The notes: a model not told the origin generated them from the sequence alone. Shown: positions 24,901-34,521, counted from the stretch's first letter. The stretch: DNA of 39,551 nucleotides from Pseudomonas fluorescens (GCF_902497785.1 NZ_CABVHK010000029.1:1-39551), one strand, 5' to 3'. Translations and numbers: made by a program.

Positions 24901-25575
24901 ATGCAATACAATCTCACCAGGATCGACCCCGATGCTCCTAACGAGCAGTATCCGATTGGCGAGCGGGAAACCGTTTCCGATCCGTTAGAAGATCAAGTCC
25001 ACAAAAACATCTTCATGGGCAAGCTCGAAGACGTGCTTAACGGCACGATCAACTGGGGGCGCAAGAACTCCCTGTGGCCGTATAACTTCGGTCTTTCGTG
25101 CTGCTACGTGGAAATGACCACCGCCTTCACGGCGCCCCACGACATCGCGCGCTTTGGCGCCGAGGTTATCCGGGCATCGCCGCGTCAGGCGGATTTCATG
25201 GTTATCGCCGGTACCTGCTTCATCAAGATGGCGCCGATCATTCAGCGTCTCTACGAGCAAATGCTCGAACCTAAATGGGTTATCTCCATGGGTTCGTGCG
25301 CCAACTCCGGTGGCATGTACGACATCTACTCCGTCGTTCAAGGGGTGGACAAGTTCCTGCCCGTGGACGTCTACGTGCCTGGCTGCCCGCCCCGTCCCGA
25401 AGCTTTTCTGCAAGGCTTGATGCTTTTGCAGGAATCGATTGGACAGGAGCGTCGTCCGCTTTCCTGGGTCGTCGGCGATCAAGGCGTGTACCGCGCCGAG
25501 ATGCCTTCGCAAAAGGAACAGCGCCGCGAACAGCGAATCGCAGTCACCAACCTGCGCAGCCCCGACGAAGTCTGA
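24901..25575 (+). CDS. nuoB: NADH-quinone oxidoreductase subunit B
   Basis: NuoB carries the terminal 4Fe-4S cluster N2 that passes electrons to quinone in the peripheral arm. The 224-residue product shows the four ligands Cys67-Cys68 (FGLSCCYVEM), Cys133 (MGSCANSGG) and Cys162 (VPGCPPRPE). The start is the ATG at 24901, with GAGG upstream; a TTG two codons earlier is unlikely. nuoCD follows after 72 bases. Confidence 0.98.
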   Translation: MQYNLTRIDPDAPNEQYPIGERETVSDPLEDQVHKNIFMGKLEDVLNGTINWGRKNSLWPYNFGLSCCYVEMTTAFTAPHDIARFGAEVIRASPRQADFMVIAGTCFIKMAPIIQRLYEQMLEPKWVISMGSCANSGGMYDIYSVVQGVDKFLPVDVYVPGCPPRPEAFLQGLMLLQESIGQERRPLSWVVGDQGVYRAEMPSQKEQRREQRIAVTNLRSPDEV

Positions 25576-25647
25576 TCCAGATCTGCTTCTTTTATAGAAC
25601 GAGACACTGGCTTCATTCTTTACGTTGACCGAAAGCGATAAATAACC

Positions 25648-27432
25648 ATGACTACAGGCAGTGCTCTGTACATCCCGCCTTATAAGGCAGACGACCAGGA
25701 TGTGGTCGTCGAACTGAATAACCGTTTTGGCCCCGAGGCGTTCACCGCCCAGCCTACCCGCACCGGCATGCCGGTGCTTTGGGTTGCCCGCGCCAAACTC
25801 GTCGAAGTCCTGACCTTCCTGCGCAACCTGCCCAAGCCGTACGTCATGCTTTATGACCTGCACGGCGTGGACGAGCGTCTGCGCACCAAGCGTCAAGGGC
25901 TGCCAAGCGGCGCCGACTTCACCGTGTTCTATCACTTGATGTCGATCGAGCGTAATAGTGACGTGATGATCAAGGTCGCCTTGTCCGAGAGCGACCTCAG
26001 CGTGCCGACCGTGACCGGTCTGTGGCCGAACGCCAACTGGTACGAGCGCGAAGTGTGGGACATGTACGGCATCGATTTTGCCGGTCACCCGCACCTGACC
26101 CGCATCATGATGCCGCCGACCTGGGAAGGTCACCCGCTGCGCAAGGACTTCCCGGCCCGTGCCACCGAGTTCGATCCGTTCACCCTGACCCTTGCCAAGC
26201 AACAGCTTGAGGAAGAAGCCGCGCGCTTCAAGCCTGAAGACTGGGGCATGAAGCGTTCCGGGGCGAACGAGGACTACATGTTCCTCAACCTCGGTCCCAA
26301 CCACCCTTCCGCGCACGGTGCGTTCCGCATCATTCTGCAGCTGGACGGTGAAGAGATCGTCGATTGCGTGCCGGACGTCGGTTACCACCACCGTGGTGCC
26401 GAGAAGATGGCCGAGCGTCAGTCCTGGCACAGTTTCATTCCGTACACCGACCGTATCGACTACCTCGGCGGCGTGATGAACAACCTGCCGTACGTGCTCT
26501 CGGTCGAGAAGCTGGCCGGCATCAAGGTGCCCGAGAAGGTCGACGTCATCCGCATCATGATGGCCGAGTTCTTCCGGATCACCAGCCACCTGCTGTTCCT
26601 CGGGACATACATCCAGGACGTCGGTGCCATGACCCCGGTGTTCTTCACCTTCACCGACCGCCAGAAGGCGTACACGGTGATCGAAGCCATCACCGGTTTC
26701 CGTCTGCACCCGGCCTGGTACCGCATCGGCGGCGTCGCGCACGACCTGCCACGCGGCTGGGAAAAACTGGTGAAAGACTTCGTCGAGTGGATGCCAAAGC
26801 GTCTGGACGAATACCAGAAAGCCGCCCTCGACAACAGCATCCTCAAAGGCCGGACCATCGGCGTCGCCGCCTACAACACCAAAGAAGCCTTCGAATGGGG
26901 CGTCACCGGTGCCGGCCTGCGTTCGACCGGTTGCGATTTCGACTTGCGTAAGGCGCGTCCGTACTCCGGCTACGAGAACTTCGAATTCGAAGTGCCGCTG
27001 GCGGCCAATGGCGATGCCTACGACCGTTGCATCGTGCGCGTCGAAGAAATGCGCCAGAGCATCAAGATCATCGACCAGTGCATGCGCAACATGCCGGAAG
27101 GCCCGTACAAGGCGGATCACCCGCTGACCACGCCGCCGCCGAAAGAACGCACGCTGCAACACATCGAGACCCTGATCACGCACTTCCTGCAAGTTTCGTG
27201 GGGCCCGGTCATGCCGGCCAACGAATCCTTCCAGATGATCGAAGCGACCAAGGGCATCAACAGTTATTACCTGACGAGCGATGGCGGCACCATGAGCTAC
27301 CGCACCCGGATTCGCACCCCAAGCTTCCCGCACCTGCAGCAGATCCCTTCGGTGATCAAAGGCAGCATGGTCGCGGACTTGATTGCGTACCTGGGTAGTA
27401 TCGATTTCGTTATGGCCGACGTGGACCGCTAA
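25648..27432 (+). CDS. nuoC: NADH-quinone oxidoreductase subunit C/D (fused)
   Basis: This single 594-residue chain joins NuoC and NuoD of the complex I peripheral arm, as in E. coli. The NuoC part (about 1-190) ends with its signature EREVWDMYGIDFAGHPHLTR (133-152) and GHPLRKDFP. The NuoD part (about 208-594), a relative of hydrogenase large subunits, has LGPNHPSAHGAF with HPSAHG at 219-224 near the quinone site, and ends in the conserved GSIDFVMADVDR. No internal stop or frameshift was seen, so the fusion is genuine. nuoE starts two bases after the stop. Confidence 0.97.
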   Translation: MTTGSALYIPPYKADDQDVVVELNNRFGPEAFTAQPTRTGMPVLWVARAKLVEVLTFLRNLPKPYVMLYDLHGVDERLRTKRQGLPSGADFTVFYHLMSIERNSDVMIKVALSESDLSVPTVTGLWPNANWYEREVWDMYGIDFAGHPHLTRIMMPPTWEGHPLRKDFPARATEFDPFTLTLAKQQLEEEAARFKPEDWGMKRSGANEDYMFLNLGPNHPSAHGAFRIILQLDGEEIVDCVPDVGYHHRGAEKMAERQSWHSFIPYTDRIDYLGGVMNNLPYVLSVEKLAGIKVPEKVDVIRIMMAEFFRITSHLLFLGTYIQDVGAMTPVFFTFTDRQKAYTVIEAITGFRLHPAWYRIGGVAHDLPRGWEKLVKDFVEWMPKRLDEYQKAALDNSILKGRTIGVAAYNTKEAFEWGVTGAGLRSTGCDFDLRKARPYSGYENFEFEVPLAANGDAYDRCIVRVEEMRQSIKIIDQCMRNMPEGPYKADHPLTTPPPKERTLQHIETLITHFLQVSWGPVMPANESFQMIEATKGINSYYLTSDGGTMSYRTRIRTPSFPHLQQIPSVIKGSMVADLIAYLGSIDFVMADVDR

Positions 27433-27434
27433 GC

Positions 27435-27932
27435 ATGAACAGCACGCTTATCCAGACAGACCGTTTCACCCTCAGTGAAACCGAGCGCTCGGCCATCGAG
27501 CACGAGCTGCATCACTACGAAGACCCGCGCGCGGCGTCGATCGAAGCCCTGAAGATCGTCCAGAAGGAACGTGGCTGGGTGCCTGACGGCGCGCTCTACG
27601 CCATCGGCGAGATCCTCGGCATTCCGGCGAGCGACGTTGAAGGGGTGGCGACGTTCTACAGCCAGATCTTCCGTCAGCCAGTCGGTCGCCACATCATTCG
27701 CGTCTGCGACAGCATGGTCTGCTACATCGGCGGCCATGAATCGGTGGTCAGCGAAATCCAGAGCAATCTGGGCATCGGCCTGGGTCAGACCACCGCCGAC
27801 GGTCGTTTCACCCTGCTGCCGGTCTGCTGCCTCGGCAACTGCGACAAGGCGCCGGCGTTGATGATCGACGACGACACTTTCGGTGATGTGCAGCCTGTCG
27901 GCGTTGCCAAATTGCTCGAGGGCTACGTATGA
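27435..27932 (+). CDS. nuoE: NADH-quinone oxidoreductase subunit E
   Basis: NuoE holds the 2Fe-2S cluster N1a beside the flavin of NuoF. The 165-residue thioredoxin-like protein shows the ligands Cys91 and Cys96 (RVCDSMVCYIGG) and Cys132 and Cys136 (CCLGNCDKAP). It starts two bases after nuoCD and its stop overlaps the nuoF start by four bases (ATGA), so translation is probably coupled, which suits two subunits that form one module. Confidence 0.97.
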   Translation: MNSTLIQTDRFTLSETERSAIEHELHHYEDPRAASIEALKIVQKERGWVPDGALYAIGEILGIPASDVEGVATFYSQIFRQPVGRHIIRVCDSMVCYIGGHESVVSEIQSNLGIGLGQTTADGRFTLLPVCCLGNCDKAPALMIDDDTFGDVQPVGVAKLLEGYV

Positions 27933-29284
27933 CCCTGACTTCCTTCGGTCCTGCCAACCGCATCAAGCGTGTCGCAGAGACTCACCCGCTGACCTGGCGT
28001 CTGCGTGACGACGGCGAGGCTGTGTGGCTCGACGAGTACCAGGCCAAGAACGGTTACGCCGCTGCGCGCAAGGCTTTCGCCGACATGGCCCAGGACGACA
28101 TCGTCCAGACCGTGAAAGATGCCGGCCTCAAGGGTCGCGGCGGTGCAGGCTTCCCCACGGGCGTGAAGTGGGGCCTGATGCCCAAAGACGAATCCATCAA
28201 CATCCGCTACCTGCTGTGCAACGCGGACGAGATGGAGCCGAACACCTGGAAAGACCGCATGCTGATGGAGCAACTGCCCCATCTGCTGATCGAAGGCATG
28301 CTGATCAGTGCCCGCGCGCTGAAAACCTACCGTGGCTACATCTTCCTGCGGGGCGAGTACACCACCGCCGCCAAGCACCTCAACCGTGCCGTGGAAGAAG
28401 CCAAGGCCGCAGGCCTGCTGGGTAAAAACATTCTGGGCAGCGGCTTCGATTTCGAGCTGTTCGTCCACACCGGCGCCGGGCGTTACATCTGCGGTGAAGA
28501 AACCGCACTGATCAACTCCCTCGAAGGCCGCCGCGCCAACCCGCGCTCCAAGCCGCCCTTCCCCGCCGCCGTGGGCGTGTGGGGCAAGCCGACGTGTGTG
28601 AACAACGTTGAAACCCTGTGCAACGTCCCGGCGATCATTGCCGACGGCGTGGACTGGTACAAATCGTTGGCCCGTGAAGGCAGCGAAGACATGGGCACCA
28701 AGCTCATGGGCTTCTCCGGCAAGGTCAAGAACCCGGGCCTGTGGGAACTGCCGTTCGGCGTCACCGGTCGCGAGTTGTTCGAAGACTACGCCGGCGGCAT
28801 GCGCGACGGCTTCAAGCTCAAGGCCTGGCAGCCAGGTGGCGCCGGCACCGGTTTCCTGTTGCCGGAACACCTTGACGCACAAATGTACGCCGGCGGCATC
28901 GCCAAGGTGGGCACCCGGATGGGTACCGGCCTGGCCATGGCGGTGGACGACAGCGTCAACATGGTGTCGCTGCTGCGCAACATGGAAGAGTTCTTCTCCC
29001 GTGAGTCGTGCGGTTTCTGCACCCCGTGCCGTGACGGTCTGCCGTGGAGCGTCAAGCTGCTGCGTGCAATCGAAAACGGTGAAGGGCAGGCCGGCGACAT
29101 CGAGACCCTGCTGGGTCTGGTCGGTTTCCTCGGCCCGGGCAAGACCTTCTGTGCTCACGCACCGGGCGCCGTGGAGCCGTTGGGCAGCGCAATCAAATAC
29201 TTCCGCCACGAGTTCGAAGCCGGCATCGCGCCCACCAGCGCTACCGTCCCGCCTCTGGCGAGGCCGATCGTAGTCGGCGCTTAA
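27929..29284 (+). CDS. nuoF: NADH-quinone oxidoreductase subunit F
   Basis: NuoF binds NADH and FMN and the first 4Fe-4S cluster (N3), so electrons enter complex I here. The 451-residue product has the glycine-rich nucleotide motif GRGGAGFPTG (69-78), the FMN region CNADEMEPNTWKDR, a second glycine-rich stretch, and cluster ligands Cys361, Cys364, Cys367 (SCGFCTPC) and Cys408 (TFCAHAPG). It overlaps nuoE by four bases. The 136-base gap to nuoG is the longest inside the operon and contains a strong hairpin. Confidence 0.98.
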   Translation: MTLTSFGPANRIKRVAETHPLTWRLRDDGEAVWLDEYQAKNGYAAARKAFADMAQDDIVQTVKDAGLKGRGGAGFPTGVKWGLMPKDESINIRYLLCNADEMEPNTWKDRMLMEQLPHLLIEGMLISARALKTYRGYIFLRGEYTTAAKHLNRAVEEAKAAGLLGKNILGSGFDFELFVHTGAGRYICGEETALINSLEGRRANPRSKPPFPAAVGVWGKPTCVNNVETLCNVPAIIADGVDWYKSLAREGSEDMGTKLMGFSGKVKNPGLWELPFGVTGRELFEDYAGGMRDGFKLKAWQPGGAGTGFLLPEHLDAQMYAGGIAKVGTRMGTGLAMAVDDSVNMVSLLRNMEEFFSRESCGFCTPCRDGLPWSVKLLRAIENGEGQAGDIETLLGLVGFLGPGKTFCAHAPGAVEPLGSAIKYFRHEFEAGIAPTSATVPPLARPIVVGA

Positions 29285-29292
29285 ACGCTTAA

Positions 29293-29322
29293 AAAGGCGA
29301 AGGGTCCGTGCCCTTCGCCTTT
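29293..29322 (+). terminator. Intercistronic hairpin between nuoF and nuoG
   Basis: A perfect 12-bp stem, AAAGGCGAAGGG and CCCTTCGCCTTT, with loop TCCGTG starts nine bases after the nuoF stop. The T run is short (TTTCGTTCG), so it may be a partial terminator or an mRNA-stabilising or processing element rather than a full stop. Confidence 0.6.
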
Positions 29323-29420
29323 CGTTCGATGACGCCTTTCATGGGCTGTTTTGATTCGCACGAAAACAAGATTCCATTAGCCACGCCCGCTGACACCGGG
29401 CCAACGAAGAACTTTGAACC

Positions 29421-32135
29421 ATGGCCACTATCCACGTAGACGGCAAAGAGCTCGAAGTCGATGGGGCAGACAACCTGTTACAGGCATGTCTGTCGCTAGG
29501 CCTCGATATTCCGTATTTCTGCTGGCACCCAGCCCTAGGCAGCGTTGGTGCTTGCCGCCAGTGCGCGGTCAAGCAGTACACCGACGAGAACGACAAGCGT
29601 GGTCGGATCGTCATGTCGTGCATGACGCCTGCCACCGATGGCAGCTGGATTTCCATCGACGACGAAGAAGCGAAAGTGTTTCGCGCCAGCGTCGTTGAAT
29701 GGCTGATGACCAACCACCCTCACGACTGCCCGGTCTGTGAAGAAGGCGGTCACTGCCACCTGCAAGACATGACCGTGATGACCGGCCACAACGAGCGCCG
29801 TTATCGCTTCACCAAGCGCACTCACCAGAACCAGCAACTGGGCCCGTTCATTTCCCACGAAATGAACCGCTGCATCGCTTGCTACCGCTGCGTGCGCTTC
29901 TATAAGGACTACGCCGGCGGCACCGACCTCGGTGTGTTCGGTGCCCACGACAACGTGTACTTTGGTCGCGTTGAAGACGGCACCCTGGAAAGCGAGTTCT
30001 CCGGCAACCTCACCGAGGTCTGCCCGACCGGTGTGTTCACCGACAAGACTCACTCCGAGCGCTACAACCGCAAGTGGGACATGCAGTTCTCGCCGAGCAT
30101 CTGCCATGGCTGCTCCAGCGGTTGCAACATCTCCCCGGGCGAGCGCTACGGTGAACTGCGCCGGATCGAAAACCGCTTCAACGGTTCGGTCAACCAGTAC
30201 TTCCTGTGCGACCGCGGCCGTTTCGGCTACGGCTACGTCAACCGCGAAGATCGCCCGCGTCAGCCATTGCTGGCCAACGGCGCCAAGCTGAGCCTCGACG
30301 AAGCGCTGGACAAAGCCGCTGACCTGCTGCGCGGTCGCAACATCGTCGGTATCGGTTCGCCCCGCGCCAGCCTCGAAAGCAACTACGCGTTGCGCGAGCT
30401 GGTCGGTGCCGAGCACTTCTACAGCGGTATCGAAGCTGCCGAGCTGGAACGCATTCGTCTGGTCATGCAAGTGCTGAAAGACAGCCCGCTGCCGATCCCG
30501 AACATGCGCGACATCGAAGACCATGATGCGATCTTCGTTCTCGGCGAAGACCTGACCCAGACAGCCGCCCGTATGGCGCTGTCCCTGCGTCAATCGGTCA
30601 AGGGCAAAGCCGAAGACATGGCCGACGCGATGCGCGTTCAGCCGTGGCTCGACGCAGCAGTGAAGAACATCGGCCAGAACGCGCTGAACCCGCTGTTCAT
30701 CGCCAGCCTGGCTGAAACCAAGCTCGACGACATCGCCGAAGAATGCGTGCACGCTGCGCCAGACGACCTGGCCCGCATCGGTTTCGCCGTGGCTCACGCC
30801 CTCGACGCCAGCGCTCCAGCGGTTGAAGGCTTGGATTCCGAAGCCCTCGACCTGGCCCAGCGCATTGCCGACGCCCTGCTCGCGGCCAAGCGTCCGTTGA
30901 TCATTGCCGGCACCTCGTTGGGTTCCAAGGCGCTGATCGAAGCCGCCGCGAACATCGCCAAGGCCCTGAAGCTGCGCGAGAAGAACGGTTCCATCAGCCT
31001 GATCGTGCCAGAGGCGAACAGCCTCGGCCTGGCCATGCTCGGTGGTGACTCGGTCGACGCCGCGCTGCAAGCGGTGATCGACGGTAAGGCCGATGCCATC
31101 GTCGTGCTGGAAAACGATCTGTACACCCGCACCGACAAAGCCAAGGTCGATGCCGCACTGAACGCCGCGAAAGCAGTGATCGTCGCGGACCACCAGAAAA
31201 CCGCCACCAGCGATCGTGCGCACCTGGTGCTGCCCGCCGCGAGCTTCGCCGAAGGCGACGGTACTTTGGTCAGCCAGGAAGGTCGCGCCCAGCGCTTCTT
31301 CCAGGTGTTCGATCCGAAGTACATGGACGCCAGTATCCTGGTTCACGAAGGCTGGCGCTGGCTGCATGCCCTGCGCGCAACCTTGCTGAACCAGCCGATC
31401 GACTGGACCCAACTGGACCACGTCACCGCTGCCGTTGCTTCGAGCACGCCGCAACTGGCGCGCATCGTCGATGCCGCACCGTCCGCCGCGTTCCGCATCA
31501 AGGGCATGAAACTGGCTCGCGAACCGCTGCGTTACTCCGGTCGGACCGCCATGCGCGCCGACATCAGCGTGCACGAACCGCGTACGCCGCAAGACAACGA
31601 CACCGCGTTCAACTTCTCGATGGAAGGTTACTCGGGCTCGGTCGAACCGCGTCAGCAAGTGCCGTTCGCCTGGTCCCCGGGCTGGAACTCGCCGCAAGCC
31701 TGGAACAAGTTCCAGGACGAAGTCGGTGGTCACATCCGCGCTGGCGACCCGGGCACCCGCCTGATCGAAAGCACCGGTGATGCGCTGAGCTGGTTCGCCG
31801 CTGTCCCGCGTGCGTTCAACCCGGCGCCGGGCACCTGGCAGGTGGTGCCGTTCTTCCACTTGCTCGGCAGCGAAGAAAACTCGTCGAAAGCCGCGCCGGT
31901 TCAGGAACGTATTCCGGCCGCCTATGTTGCTTTGGCGAAATCCGAAGCCGATCGCCTGGGTGTCAACGACGGTGCCCTGCTCAGCCTGAACGTCGCGGGC
32001 CAGACCTTGCGTCTGCCGCTGCGCATCAACGAAGAGCTGGGTGCCGGTCTGGTGGCATTGCCGGCCGGTATCGCCGGCATTCCGCCAGCGATCTTCGGCA
32101 AATCCGTTGACGGTCTGCAGGAGGCAGCTCAATGA
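29421..32135 (+). CDS. nuoG: NADH-quinone oxidoreductase subunit G
   Basis: NuoG is the large iron-sulfur subunit of the peripheral arm. The 904 residues begin with a ferredoxin-like domain whose ligands are Cys34, Cys45, Cys48 and Cys67 (N1b), then His99, Cys103, Cys106, Cys112 (N4/N5-type His site), and Cys151, Cys154, Cys157, Cys201. A further set, Cys228, Cys231, Cys235 and Cys263, forms the off-pathway N7 site, present in E. coli but lost in many other bacteria. The rest is a molybdopterin-oxidoreductase-like domain without the cofactor. It overlaps nuoH by four bases. Confidence 0.97.
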   Translation: MATIHVDGKELEVDGADNLLQACLSLGLDIPYFCWHPALGSVGACRQCAVKQYTDENDKRGRIVMSCMTPATDGSWISIDDEEAKVFRASVVEWLMTNHPHDCPVCEEGGHCHLQDMTVMTGHNERRYRFTKRTHQNQQLGPFISHEMNRCIACYRCVRFYKDYAGGTDLGVFGAHDNVYFGRVEDGTLESEFSGNLTEVCPTGVFTDKTHSERYNRKWDMQFSPSICHGCSSGCNISPGERYGELRRIENRFNGSVNQYFLCDRGRFGYGYVNREDRPRQPLLANGAKLSLDEALDKAADLLRGRNIVGIGSPRASLESNYALRELVGAEHFYSGIEAAELERIRLVMQVLKDSPLPIPNMRDIEDHDAIFVLGEDLTQTAARMALSLRQSVKGKAEDMADAMRVQPWLDAAVKNIGQNALNPLFIASLAETKLDDIAEECVHAAPDDLARIGFAVAHALDASAPAVEGLDSEALDLAQRIADALLAAKRPLIIAGTSLGSKALIEAAANIAKALKLREKNGSISLIVPEANSLGLAMLGGDSVDAALQAVIDGKADAIVVLENDLYTRTDKAKVDAALNAAKAVIVADHQKTATSDRAHLVLPAASFAEGDGTLVSQEGRAQRFFQVFDPKYMDASILVHEGWRWLHALRATLLNQPIDWTQLDHVTAAVASSTPQLARIVDAAPSAAFRIKGMKLAREPLRYSGRTAMRADISVHEPRTPQDNDTAFNFSMEGYSGSVEPRQQVPFAWSPGWNSPQAWNKFQDEVGGHIRAGDPGTRLIESTGDALSWFAAVPRAFNPAPGTWQVVPFFHLLGSEENSSKAAPVQERIPAAYVALAKSEADRLGVNDGALLSLNVAGQTLRLPLRINEELGAGLVALPAGIAGIPPAIFGKSVDGLQEAAQ

Positions 32136-33139
32136 CCTGGTTCACGCCTGAAGTGATTGACGTGATCATCGCGGTCCTCAAGGCCATCGTGATTCTGCTC
32201 GCCGTGGTGGTGTGCGGCGCGCTGCTCAGCTGGGTCGAGCGCCGTTTGCTCGCCCTCTGGCAGGACCGTTACGGTCCGAACCGCGTCGGCCCGTTCGGCG
32301 CGTTCCAGATCGCGGCCGACATGATCAAGATGTTCTTCAAGGAAGACTGGACCCCGCCGTTCGCCGACAAGATGATCTTCACCCTGGCACCGGTAGTCGC
32401 CATGAGCGCCCTGCTGATTGCCTTCGCGATCATCCCGATCACCCCGACCTGGGGCGTGGCGGACATCAACATCGGCATCCTGTTCTTCTTCGCCATGGCC
32501 GGCCTGTCGGTCTACGCGGTGTTGTTCGCCGGCTGGTCGAGCAATAACAAGTTCGCCCTGCTGGGCAGCTTGCGGGCCTCGGCGCAAACCGTGTCGTACG
32601 AAGTGTTCATGGGCCTGTCGCTGATGGGCATCGTGATCCAGGTCGGCTCGTTCAACATGCGCGACATCGTTGAATACCAAGCGCAGAACCTGTGGTTCAT
32701 CATTCCGCAGATCTTCGGTTTCCTGACCTTCTTCATTGCCGGCGTCGCCGTGACTCACCGTCACCCGTTCGACCAGCCGGAAGCGGAGCAGGAACTGGCC
32801 GACGGTTACCACATTGAATACGCCGGCATGAAATGGGGCATGTTCTTCGTCGGCGAGTACATCGGCATCGTGTTGATTTCGGCGCTGCTGGTGACCTTGT
32901 TCTTCGGTGGCTGGCACGGTCCGTTCGGCATTCTGCCGCAGATCCCGTTCATCTGGTTCGCGCTGAAAACCGCGTTCTTCATCATGATCTTCATCCTGTT
33001 GCGCGCCTCGATTCCGCGCCCACGGTATGACCAAGTGATGGATTTCAGCTGGAAGTTCTGCCTGCCGCTGACCCTCGTCAACATGCTGGTGACCGCTGCG
33101 ATCGTGTTGCTCAACACGCCCGCCGTCGCGGCTCAGTGA
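32132..33139 (+). CDS. nuoH: NADH-quinone oxidoreductase subunit H
   Basis: NuoH is the membrane subunit that forms the quinone chamber and links the arm to the proton-pumping subunits. The 335-residue product has about eight hydrophobic segments and the conserved cytoplasmic loop WVERRLLALWQDRYGPNRVG (34-53), and a second loop DQPEAEQELADGYHIEYAGM rich in the acidic residues that line the quinone path. The start overlaps the nuoG stop (ATGA), and nuoI begins 12 bases after its own stop. Confidence 0.97.
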   Translation: MTWFTPEVIDVIIAVLKAIVILLAVVVCGALLSWVERRLLALWQDRYGPNRVGPFGAFQIAADMIKMFFKEDWTPPFADKMIFTLAPVVAMSALLIAFAIIPITPTWGVADINIGILFFFAMAGLSVYAVLFAGWSSNNKFALLGSLRASAQTVSYEVFMGLSLMGIVIQVGSFNMRDIVEYQAQNLWFIIPQIFGFLTFFIAGVAVTHRHPFDQPEAEQELADGYHIEYAGMKWGMFFVGEYIGIVLISALLVTLFFGGWHGPFGILPQIPFIWFALKTAFFIMIFILLRASIPRPRYDQVMDFSWKFCLPLTLVNMLVTAAIVLLNTPAVAAQ

Positions 33140-33151
33140 GGATAGAGAATC

Positions 33152-33697
33152 ATGAAGTACATTTTTGACATCGTGCATGGCTTCTTCACCCAGCTTCGCA
33201 GCCTGGTGATGATCTTCGGCCATGCCTTCCGCAAGCGCGACACGCTGCAGTACCCGGAAGAAGCCGTGTACCTGCCGCCGCGCTACCGTGGCCGTATCGT
33301 CCTGACCCGTGACCCGGATGGCGAAGAGCGTTGCGTTGCCTGCAACCTGTGCGCCGTGGCCTGCCCGGTCGGTTGCATCTCGCTGCAGAAAGCTGAAACC
33401 GAAGACGGTCGCTGGTACCCGGACTTCTTCCGCATCAACTTCTCGCGCTGCATTTTCTGCGGCCTCTGCGAGGAAGCCTGCCCGACCACCGCGATCCAGC
33501 TGACACCGGATTTCGAAATGGCCGAGTTCAAACGTCAGGACCTGGTGTACGAGAAAGAAGATCTGCTGATCTCCGGCCCCGGCAAAAACCCTGATTACAA
33601 CTTCTATCGTGTTGCAGGTATGGCGATTGCCGGGAAGCCCAAAGGCTCCGCGCAGAATGAAGCCGAACCGATCAACGTGAAGAGCTTGCTGCCTTAA
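33152..33697 (+). CDS. nuoI: NADH-quinone oxidoreductase subunit I
   Basis: NuoI is an 8Fe ferredoxin-like subunit carrying clusters N6a and N6b on the route to N2. The 181-residue product has two complete C-x2-C-x2-C-x3-C-P motifs: Cys61, 64, 67, 71 and Cys100, 103, 106, 110. The N-terminal amphipathic region (about 1-30) packs against the membrane arm. GAGGATAGAG upstream supplies the ribosome-binding site. Confidence 0.98.
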   Translation: MKYIFDIVHGFFTQLRSLVMIFGHAFRKRDTLQYPEEAVYLPPRYRGRIVLTRDPDGEERCVACNLCAVACPVGCISLQKAETEDGRWYPDFFRINFSRCIFCGLCEEACPTTAIQLTPDFEMAEFKRQDLVYEKEDLLISGPGKNPDYNFYRVAGMAIAGKPKGSAQNEAEPINVKSLLP

Positions 33698-33706
33698 GGA
33701 AGAAAG

Positions 33707-34210
33707 ATGGAATTCGCTTTCTATTTCGCATCGGGTATCGCTGTCGTGGCCACGCTTCGCGTGATCACTCACACCAACCCTGTGCACGCCCTGCTCTACC
33801 TGATTATTTCGCTGATCGCCGTGGCCATGACGTTTTTCGCCCTCGGCGCACCGTTTGCCGGTGTCCTGGAAGTGATCGCCTACGCTGGCGCCATCATGGT
33901 GCTGTTCGTGTTCGTGGTGATGATGCTGAACCTTGGCCCGGCCTCGGTTCAGCAAGAGCGCGTGTGGCTCAAGCCCGGTATCTGGCTGGGTCCGGTGATT
34001 CTCGGCACCTTGCTGCTGGTCGAGTTGCTGTACGTGCTGTTCTCGCACCAGAGCGGCCAGGCCATCGGCCACACCACCGTAGACGCCAAGGCCGTGGGCA
34101 TCAGCCTGTTCGGTCCGTATCTGCTGGTGGTCGAACTCGCCTCGATGTTGCTGCTCGCCGCAGCCGTCACGGCGTTCCACCTGGGCCGCAACGAAGCCAA
34201 GGAGCAATGA
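33707..34210 (+). CDS. nuoJ: NADH-quinone oxidoreductase subunit J
   Basis: NuoJ is a membrane subunit whose third helix bends during turnover of complex I. The 167-residue product has five hydrophobic segments; the conserved third helix EVIAYAGAIMVLFVFVVMML is intact. AAGGAAGAAAG lies just before the ATG. The nuoK reading frame begins three bases after its stop. Confidence 0.96.
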   Translation: MEFAFYFASGIAVVATLRVITHTNPVHALLYLIISLIAVAMTFFALGAPFAGVLEVIAYAGAIMVLFVFVVMMLNLGPASVQQERVWLKPGIWLGPVILGTLLLVELLYVLFSHQSGQAIGHTTVDAKAVGISLFGPYLLVVELASMLLLAAAVTAFHLGRNEAKEQ

Positions 34211-34212
34211 CG

Positions 34213-34521
34213 ATGCCTGCTATCCCTTTGGAGCATGGTCTGGCGGTCGCCGGCATCCTGTTCTGTCTCGGTCTGGTCGGCCTGATGGTCCGCCGCAACA
34301 TTCTCTTCGTGCTGATGAGCCTGGAGGTCATGATGAATGCCTCCGCGTTGGCGTTCATCGTCGCCGGTAGCCGCTGGGGTCAGCCGGATGGACAAGTCAT
34401 GTTCATCCTGGTGATCAGCCTCGCGGCCGCCGAGGCCAGTATTGGCCTGGCGATTCTGTTGCAGCTGTATCGCCGCTTCCACACTCTCGATATCGACGCT
34501 GCCAGCGAGATGCGCGGATGA
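34213..34521 (+). CDS. nuoK: NADH-quinone oxidoreductase subunit K
   Basis: NuoK is an MrpC-like membrane subunit in the proton path. The 102-residue product has three helices with the buried glutamates Glu38 (VLMSLEVMMN) and Glu74 (SLAAAEASIG), equivalent to the essential pair in E. coli NuoK. I start at 34213 (MPAIPLEHG), eight bases after GGAG; an ATG two codons earlier (34207) overlaps the nuoJ stop and is less likely. Its stop overlaps nuoL (ATGA). Confidence 0.96.
   Translation: MPAIPLEHGLAVAGILFCLGLVGLMVRRNILFVLMSLEVMMNASALAFIVAGSRWGQPDGQVMFILVISLAAAEASIGLAILLQLYRRFHTLDIDAASEMRG

Noticed and set aside
24985..27333. Very long open frame on the minus strand opposite nuoB-nuoCD
   Set aside because: It is antisense to strongly conserved genes, has low-complexity His/Arg/Val-rich composition, and matches no family. 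Long antisense frames are expected in high-GC DNA with biased codon use.
25648..27432. nuoC/nuoD fusion as a sequencing error or novelty
   Set aside because: The fused form is known in E. coli and Pseudomonas, and the reading frame and linker are intact.
29535..32132. 865-codon minus-strand frame opposite nuoG
   Set aside because: Same reasoning: mirror of the nuoG codon pattern, no start signals or domains.
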